64,000 bases of DNA from Platerodrilus igneus (Eukaryota > Arthropoda > Insecta > Coleoptera > Lycidae). Within the stretch, counting starts at the first letter, position 1. Each line of letters opens with the position of its first letter. The position numbers and the translations under genes are program-made. Below the pieces are notes generated by a model. That model saw only the letters and a list, made by a program, of their open reading frames with translations. It was not told the DNA's origin and made no database searches. Location of the stretch: the NCBI GenBank assembly GCA_036346225.1, contig JARFIW010001104.1, positions 11,558,001-11,622,000 of the forward strand, read 5' to 3'. Below, in pieces: positions 56,837-64,000 of this stretch.

Positions 56837-57959
56837 ACTACTGCACACAGATAGTAAAAGATGTAGGCTGCAGGAATTTCAGGGAGATGTGTAGGCTAGC
56901 CCAGAATAGAAATCAATGGAGGTACGCATCCAACCAATCCCAATATGGATAAACTAATGACGAGAAAATAACTGTGCTTAAACACGATGATTACTCTAAG
57001 TAACTACAAGAATTGGTTGGACAACATTCTCAAATAATGTTAAGTGTTTGAAAGGATTTACTGGAAAACCATTATTTCGGCAAATATCTAAGTGTTGGGG
57101 ATCTTGGTAGCCACAGGTTGCTTAACCCCTTCACTGAATCTCGGTGAAATAAGGCATAAAATTAGAAAACAATAGAAGGGGAACGAGCTGTATACACAGT
57201 CTTTTGAAATGCTGTGCTTCAGAGGTATGAGGACGATAGCATGGACAGACAAAGATAATAACAAATAGGTTATAGAAATAGTAGGGAAACAAGGATATCT
57301 GGGGAAAAAGATAAGAGAAATAGAAGGGCAGAATACGTTCTAAGGGATTTTTGGGTAATAGTATGGGATATATTACAAGCAGAGATAGGAAAAAAGAGGT
57401 AGATGTTGACCTAGATCAGATAGTGATAGATGCAGACTGTGCAAATTTCAGGGAAATCTGTAGGTTAGTTCAGAATAGGAAACAATGATGGTACGCGTCT
57501 AACCAGTTCCAGGACTGAAGACCTAATGATGATGATGAAGAAACTACTGAAAATAAGTACATCAACCCTTACATCAGGGTAATCAGAAAAGAAAAACCTT
57601 TCCATTTGGGTTATATTGTACTATGGTTTCCATTTAAAAAAGTGAGGTTATGTTTGTAGCTTGAAAACCCATTTCCAATTAAAATTGTCATATACGCTAT
57701 TGAATTCTACGTAAAAAGTTACCTTACAAGCAGTTTTTATTTTCTCTATAGGTTAAACCGTTGAAAAGTTATTAGCGTTTGAAGAAAATGGCAAATTTCA
57801 GTTTTTTTCAAATATCTAAAAAAGTTGAGCATCTAGGTGAGTTTTCAAAAAAGCATCATACTACTCGTAAATTTCTCTTCAACTTTGCTAATTTAACCAA
57901 TATTGTATCTTCTATAATAAAAAAGTTACCATATACGGAGATAGATTGTGGGCACCCTG

Positions 57960-58171
57960 TATAACACACGACTTGTTGCGCACAAAGGGTGAGAACGACT
58001 CTTTTGTAACGTTACGGCAGGAACCAAAAGGATATAAAGTTTGGGTTGGTTCGTATTGGATCGTGAATGATGGGCGTTACTTATGTACAAGTCAAGGCGG
58101 TACTTAATAAGTTCTACAAATAATATGCAATTTATATTTATAATAAATTAAACTATTAAAAGGCATTAACA
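57960..58171 (-). repeat. BEL/Pao 3' LTR, proximal piece
   Basis: On the minus strand the LTR starts TGTTAATGCCTTTTAATAG at 58171, directly after the purine-rich GGTGGGCGG tract (58173-58185). It runs to the TA insertion site of the mariner-type transposon. Confidence 0.65.
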
Positions 58172-58276
58172 TACCGCCCACCAAAATAAGAGTAAAAACA
58201 CTTATTTTCTATAAATGAGCAAAATCAAATGAATATGTACTTATCTAATAAAACTATATAGAACCAATACAATAAA

Positions 58277-59830
58277 TTATGAATTGTCTTCCAAGGGAAG
58301 AGGACAAAGTTTGACTAACAATCGCTTGATGAGACTGCTAGCCGTTCTTACTAAAGCGACACGAGAAACTCCGTCAGTACCTGGGTACAGGTCTTCAATT
58401 CGACCTAAATGCCAAGATAATGGAGGCGCTTGACCATCTTTTATAAAGACTAACATTCCAACTTTGGCTAATGATTTGGTTGAACACCATTTCACCTTTT
58501 GTTGCAATGTATGCACATACTCAAGGTGCCACTTTTTCCAAAACGATTGCTGTAGGCATTGGATAAGTTGCCAACGGTTAAGATATGACAACTTGGTTTC
58601 AATGAGGTTTGGGTCCGGTATGACGGATACAGGTTCGACGTTAAGAAAGTGACTGGGAGTCAAGTATGAAAAATCTGTTGGGTCACTACTTGATTGACAG
58701 AGTGGTCTAGAATTTAAAATTGATTCTATTTGCACTAAAACTGTAAGAAATTCCTCATAGGACAGCATTTGATCTCCAATTGACATTTTCAAGTGAGATT
58801 TTACGGACTTAATACCAGCTTCCCACAACCCGCCAAAGTGAGGAGAAGATGGAGGATTAAAAACAAACTTGATGCCTTCGGATTCTGCTGGTTGCTGCAT
58901 CAGTTGCGATAATTCGTTTGCCGCACCGACAAAATTAGTTCCACAATCGCTATGGAGTTGTACGCATCTGTCTCTGCGTGCAATGAAACGACGTAATGCT
59001 GCGATAAATGATTCTTTTGATAAGCTGGAAGCTAATTCCAAATGTATAGCCTTAGTACTAAGACAAATGAACAAACATATGTAAGCCTTTAATGACCTTG
59101 GGCCTCGAACACGACTCATTGTGATGGAGAATGAACCACCGTAATCCACACCCGTGTGTAAGAATGCCTTGCCAGGAGTGACTCTAGCAACAGGGAAGTC
59201 ACCCATGAGAGGAGTAAATGTAACAGGTTTTGTGCAAAAACAACGAATGCAAGATTTTAAACAACTTTGAATAGCACGCCTTGCAGACAATATCCAAAAA
59301 TTCTGAACCAATAAAAAATGTATAGTCCGAACACCTGGGTGTAAATATTTCTTATGACAATGGAAAATTATAAGTTCTGTTAAACGGTGTGAGCGTGGAA
59401 TCAAAATAGGAAATTTTGCATTGTAAGGCAAATCTGAATTTCTCAGCCGACCGCCCACCCTCAACAAACCGCGACTGTCAAGGAAAGGACTGAGACCTCG
59501 AAGTTGTTTAATACACAACTTACCAGCACGAATATTTTGTATAGCTTGATCAAAAGTTTCTGTTTGCATTCTTTTGATTGACAAATGAAGTGTGTCCTGC
59601 TGTTGAGATAGTGATATATTTTCCGCCAATTTAAAACGAGATTTCTTGGGAACTTTCAAATTGTGGATAAAGTGACAAACATATGCAATTATTCTCAGGA
59701 CCTTTTGTAGATCTGACAATTTTGTTAATAGAGAATCCAAAAAAGTGTCTAAAACGACGATCTTCAACGACATTGTACGTCTTTGAATCTCTATATGTGA
59801 CGAATTAATATGAGTAGGTTCGGTGTTCAC
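58277..59830 (-). pseudogene. BEL/Pao integrase, open frame
   Basis: 517 residues without a stop. The zinc-binding region has CHKKYLHPGVRTIHFLL and CIRCFC. The core starts at HTGVDYGGSF with the first Asp; SLKAYICLFICLSTKAIHLE and LHSDCGTNFVGA follow with the second Asp, then HFGGLWEAGIKSVKSHL with the Glu. The C-terminal domain has SYLTPSHFLNVEP, KVKW, LSWHLGRIEDLYPGTDG and KRLLVKLCPLP. The catalytic residues are in place, so this segment is intact even though upstream parts of the polyprotein are not. Confidence 0.88.
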
Positions 59831-59999
59831 TGGTCAGTGATCTTCTGGGAGTTTCAACCATGGCGGACCTGACTACCATAATCGATGATTAATCAATTTA
59901 GAAGTAAAAAGTCAACGCGATGCACAATCCGCAGGGTTTTCTTGTGATTTAATATGAAACCATGATGAAGGCGAAACTCGTTCTTGAATGTGTGAGATG

Positions 60000-60606
60000 C
60001 GATTGCTCACAAAAGGTTTCCAATTGTAGGATGACGAGCGAATCCATCATAATGTAACTGTGGAATCTGACCATTCAAAAATGTCATCAAACGATAAACA
60101 ACCTTCATAATTAGTTTTAACAAACTTTACCAAGTTTGATAACAGAACTGCAGCGCACAGCTCTAATCTGGGTAATGATATGCGATTTGTAGGTGCAACC
60201 TTGGACTTTGCACATACCAATGAAACTTTAATATTGCCATGCTCATCAGAACAACGAAAGTAAATTGCAGCAGCATAACCTGCTTTCCACAAAATGCATG
60301 TATTTGTAACTTATTATATTTCTCCGAAATAACCCAGCGAGGGATTTTATTTTGGGCAACTTAAGCAATTGTTGTACGTAAGTTTCCATTTTGAAGCAAT
60401 ATTTATAGGTGGACTGTCGTCCCACCCGATGCCTAAAATCCATAAATGTCGAATAATATGTTTTGCATAAAATACCACGGGCGATAATTAACCAAGTGGA
60501 TCAAAAATACGTGCGATTTCTGAGACCATGTTCCTCTTTGTGCAGGGACGGTCAACGACTTTAACACAAAAATCAAATTCATCTAAAGCGGTTTGCCATT
60601 GTAAAC
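60000..60606 (-). pseudogene. BEL/Pao RNase H-region remnant
   Basis: The minus-strand frames include MVSEIARIFDPLG, which marks the RT/RNase H boundary (about 60510), and WILGIGWDDSPP. The frame 60047-60292 has KAGYAAAIYFRCSDEHGN, KSKVAPTNRISLPRLELCAAVLL and FEWSDSTVTL with an Asp of the RNase H-like domain. The PADCASR motif follows near 59920. Stops and shifts occur near 60490, 60300, 60046 and 59900. Confidence 0.75.
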
Positions 60607-62906
60607 CTAAAATTTATTGTGAAATGTTAGTAGTGTCTTCAAATGCAAATGCTTGCTGATAACACAATTCCTTTGGTAAATCTTCCAACACTGTAACAAT
60701 GTTGCTATTCCATTTGCGTAGGACAAAACCTCCCGATTTGCAAAGTTGATTGAGTTGGATAATGAGACGTTTTGCTTCATCGACAGACTGACACCCAGTA
60801 AGCAAATCATCCACGTATGTGTCCGACAATAAAACTTTTGATGCGAGCGGAAAACAAGATTTTTCCAAATGAGAAAGTTTCTTGGATAACTCGCAATGCT
60901 AAAAACGGGACTGAAGTAACTCCATAAGTTACTGTGTTTAAACGATAATCCAAAAGTGGTTCTGATGAATGAAATCTCCAAAGTATTCTCTGATAGTCAC
61001 GATGATTTTGAGAGAGCAATATTTGCTTGTACATTTGTTTAATATCTGCTGTCAAAACTATAGCGTGCGAACGAAAATGTAGCAATAATGCCATAATATC
61101 CTTCTGAAGAGGAGAACCAGCCAATAAATGTTCATTTAACGAATTTCCACTAGGGGTTGATGCTGAAGCATCAAACACAACACGGAGTTTTGTGGTAATA
61201 CACGGATGAATCAGACGGATCAACAACCTTGGGTGTGTCATGTGGCCACTGTCTAGATCTTGCATAAAATTTCTATATAACTTATATAAATTAGGGTGCT
61301 TTTCTAAACGACATTCCAAAGACATAAATCTGCGAAGTGCAACTTCATGCGAATTAACGAAATGTGGTTCGAGACCTTTGAAGGGCAATGAAACAATAAA
61401 ATGACCATCATGATCTCTTGAATAATTTTCAATAAAATGTTTTTCACAAGCTATTTCATTGGGAGACAACTTGTTTGAATCGGGGATGTTTTCCAGCTCC
61501 CAAAATCGACGAATATTTGATTCTAATGGTTGAATAACAGCACATAATGATATGCACGAAGCAACAGGAGATACGACTTTTCCGGTCAGATTCCACCCAA
61601 ATGTTGTGTTAATGGCAACAGGTTCATTTCTATGACCCTTGCGAATTTCATTTAATAAAATATGAGCAACAATGTCTGCCCCCAAGAGCATGGCAATAGG
61701 GCCAGGTTTATTAAAATGAAAATCTGCCAATTCCAAATCTGTTGTATGTGCCCATACGTTTGATCTTAAAGATGATGAAGGTAATTTATTACAAATATCT
61801 GGCAATACGAAAACATCTACATCATTTTGAGGGTATAGTTTGCCTTTAGGCCTGATTTTCCACGATAATGCACCAGAAATATATGACGATGAGAGTCTTA
61901 AACCTTCTACTTTCATTGCGACCTTTGATTTGTTTAATGCAAGTCTTTTACGACATGATTCTGTTATGAAGCTTTCCATACTTGCCCCATCTAATAATGC
62001 TCGAACTATTTGCGCTTTGCCAAACCAATCACACACTGCTATTTGTACTGTAGCCAACAAAGTAACTGCATTAGAAGTACAAGATGTAAACAAGGTACTT
62101 GCACTAGAAGTAGTAGCACACTGATTCACTGATGATGATACAACTTTCTTCTGTTCAACAAAAGGTTTGTCAAAATGTAACAATGTGTTGTGAAGCTTGT
62201 TACATTTACGACAAACTGATTTTGATGTACAATTATTAGCCAAATATGTATTACGAAGACAATTTAAGCAAAGATTTTTCTGCTTTACAACCTCAAATCG
62301 CTCTTGCGGCGATTTTTCCAAAAATTTCTGACACTGAAATAATGCATGAGAAGTATCACACAATAAACACTTTTTACTAGGTGATGTGGTTACTAATGAT
62401 GTACGAGATGTATGACTGCTTGAGTAAAAAGGACGACGCTTTTCCAAATTATTACTAATTATTTTGTCAGGGAGCTTTTGTTCCAATTTAACTTGTTTGT
62501 CTGAGGACGACACAACCATGTTACTCACTTCTAAAGCCTTGAAATGCTTTTCGATGTAAGATTTCAATTGATCATACGTAGGAATTTCCTCTGTATTTTC
62601 TAATTCAAATGTTTTTGGAAACTGTAAATCCAACTTTTTGGATAACAAATTAAATTTCACAAAATCTAAAAGATCTATGTTTGTTTGATGTAAACATGCA
62701 AAATTTTCAACAAAGCAATTGACCAAATCTCTAAGTTCTACTGACGAGTTTGCTTTAGCCTTAGGTGCATTCTCCAAGGCTGACCAATAATTATTGACGA
62801 TAAGACGACGAGATTCATATCTTTCGATCAAAATGTTATATGCTATCTCAAATGTGTCATTTGTTACAGATAAATGTCTAATGCAATTTTTGGAATCTTC
62901 ATCCAA
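60607..62906 (-). pseudogene. BEL/Pao gag C-terminus, protease and reverse transcriptase
   Basis: The frame 62906-60807 (699 residues) covers several domains. The capsid segment is SVTNDTFEIAYNILIERYESRRLI. Cys/His zinc-knuckle stretches follow (CLLCDTSHALFQC, CLNCLRNTYLANNC, CRKCNKLHNTLLH). The protease is at about residue 300 with LLDGASMESFI, where the family usually has Asp-Ser-Gly/Ala. RT contains LRVVFDASAST, IVLTADIKQMYKQI with the motif A Asp, and YGVTSVPFLALRVIQET. The frame then shifts and continues at 60868-60614 with DTYVDDLLTGC, the catalytic YVDD box, and GGFVLRKWNSN. A one-base shift near 60860 separates motif B from YVDD. Confidence 0.85.
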
Positions 62907-63389
62907 CGAATCGAGTAAAAAAATGAATTTTTCGCAATTATTTAAACTTGATTAAATCAGATAAATCAGATTATCAAATACACTCCAATTTTTTATACAC
63001 CCTGAAAAACAAGGAAAATTAATTTTTGGCAATTTAATATTACCGTGAAAACCTATTGCGGCATTAGATTGTTGAGACAAACTTGCGTTTCCAAAACGAG
63101 CTTGAAAATCCGCGTTTATAACTTTAATTGCTATTAAATGCTGATCGATATCTGAACGGAACGAATTCAATTGATCTAATTCAGCATCACTTCTTTTCTC
63201 TAAAGGTGTAGTTTTATAGTTGTTGTTGAATTCCTGTTAAATTTCAATTGCATTTTCTAACATAATTTTAACTGTGATTAAATGTTCTTCTGATTTGTCA
63301 AGATTTGCTAATGTGTTAGAATATGATACTAACCGCTCAACAACGTAATTTGCACCAACTAAAAGTCTATCCAAACTTAATTTAGACAT
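62907..63389 (-). pseudogene. gag: BEL/Pao gag N-terminus
   Basis: The first Met is at 63389 (MSKLSLDRLLVGANYVVERL). KTTPLEKRSDAELDQLNSF and the DUF1759-type IKLPKINFPCFSG..NW..F block follow, as in Pao gag. An in-frame TAA lies near 63238, and another stop near 62952 with a frame change before DSLDEDSKNCIRHL. Three pieces must once have been continuous. Confidence 0.75.
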
Positions 63390-64000
63390 GTTTTAATATT
63401 TAGCTAATGAACCTAAGAAATGTATAACCAGAATTAACCTTAAGCTAAACTCAATTTCAATAATGAGTCTATTTCTTCGAAATTGCACCCTTTGTAACAC
63501 TACAACTACCTGCTAGAAATATAGCTAGCCAAACAACTTTTATGTGTGAAACTAAACGAATAGCTTTCACAATATGCGAGTGTGAGAGAGATGTACTTAA
63601 CAATTGTGTGTTTGCAAGGATTAACCCTTATATCTGCATGTGTATTATGTTAATTGCCTGCCTTTCCAATACAAAGAAAACGAAAGTGTTTTTTTTGCTT
63701 ACTGAGCTTTAGGAATGTTAATGTCCAAACTATTTGTCTGTTAAACGAAATTTAAGGTAAATTTGAAAATCGTACCACCTTGACCATAATTCTTTGTTAA
63801 GAAGTTATACGAAAGGAATTTTATGATGAATGAATGAGTGTCCGATTGCCGTAAATACACTTTTAATGATATATAAATTAACGCGTAAACGAAACTAGTT
63901 TGTTCTGCTAATGTTATATATTAAAGCATCCGATAAATATAATTAATAATGTTCAAACGAAGAAATAACAACGTGTACAAATGTCAATTAAACTAATAAC
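63390..64000. other. Leader or upstream flank of the BEL/Pao element
   Basis: No gene is seen. It should hold the primer site and perhaps part of a 5' LTR, but no stretch matches the 3' LTR pieces and I could not place either. Confidence 0.35.

Larger units (their letters stand above)
53733..57534 (+). mobile_element. RTE-like non-LTR retrotransposon
   Basis: It is inserted in the right inverted repeat of the mariner-type transposon, with an 11-bp duplication, ATGAAGAAACT (53722-53732 and about 57535-57545), and an ATGATG-type tail. Endonuclease and RT fragments are present. The 5' region matches 17835-19370 on the other strand. The 3' end contains two diverged copies of the same C-terminal segment. 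The clade is a best guess from the tail and RT; a Jockey- or Ingi-related clade is possible. Confidence 0.8.
51853..57959 (+). mobile_element. Mariner-type transposon carrying a nested non-LTR element
   Basis: CAGGGTGCCCACAATCTATC at 51853 is inverted at 57940-57959, with TA duplications outside (51851-51852 and 57960-57961). The inverted repeats are unusually long, about 500 bp. The left one spans 51853 to about 52350. The right one is split: 57546-57959 is its outer part and about 53650-53732 its inner part, separated by the inserted RTE-like element. A transposase remnant lies between the repeats. Confidence 0.88.
57960..64000 (-). mobile_element. BEL/Pao LTR retrotransposon, 5' end beyond the window
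   Basis: In minus-strand order there is gag (from 63389), protease, RT, RNase H, integrase and a 3' LTR that is itself split by a transposon. Each domain is recognisable but the polyprotein is broken in several places. No 5' LTR could be matched in 63390-64000; either it lies beyond the window or that end has decayed. Confidence 0.85.

Overview
This is eukaryotic, insect-type DNA: AT-rich, with spliced genes, (TA)n microsatellites and many arthropod-type transposable elements (Gypsy, BEL/Pao, Copia, R1-like, RTE-like and CR1/Jockey-like retroelements, Tc1/mariner transposons, foldbacks). A beetle would fit, but the sequence does not settle the order. I recognise one host gene with confidence, AATF/Che-1 (TRAUB domain) at 43768-45275 on the minus strand, and one unassigned candidate exon at 49577-49711 (+). 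Almost everything else is mobile DNA, mostly decayed.

Layout. 1-11498: a Gypsy-like family with very long LTRs (about 2.23 kb). It includes an inverted partial LTR (1-675), an element with two LTRs (720-8547) that keeps gag and the start of pol but has purine-rich repeats where the rest of pol should be, a long foldback element (8617-9224) and a solo LTR (9231-11498). 11536-13195: an LTR-sized unit lying between two TA tracts. 13229-14160: BEL/Pao integrase remnant (-). 15420-17640: R1-like non-LTR remnant (-). 17641-17835: Copia RNase H scrap (+). 17835-19370: 5' part of an RTE-like non-LTR element (-). 19590-24720: a mariner-type transposase gene (-) split by a Gypsy-like LTR element (19750-23780) with a perfect 5-bp target duplication.

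25121-32779: a young Gypsy element (-) arranged LTR-internal-LTR-internal-LTR with a 4-bp duplication at its outer ends; one intact integrase frame survives. 34618-37787: a Tc1/mariner-like transposon with perfect 34-bp inverted repeats and a five-exon transposase whose D-to-E spacing is unusually wide. About 38690-43213: a CR1/Jockey-like element with an esterase-type ORF1 and a CTAT tail. 43768-45275: AATF. 46769-48900: two short inverted-repeat elements set among three TA tracts.

51760-64000 is a three-layer nest. A BEL/Pao element (-) runs off the window end. A mariner-type transposon (51853-57959) sits in its 3' LTR, and an RTE-like element (53733-57534) sits in the inner terminal repeat of that transposon. 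The window is best read as a record of insertion, recombination and decay beside one conserved nucleolar gene. I saw no CRISPR, operon or bacterial feature.
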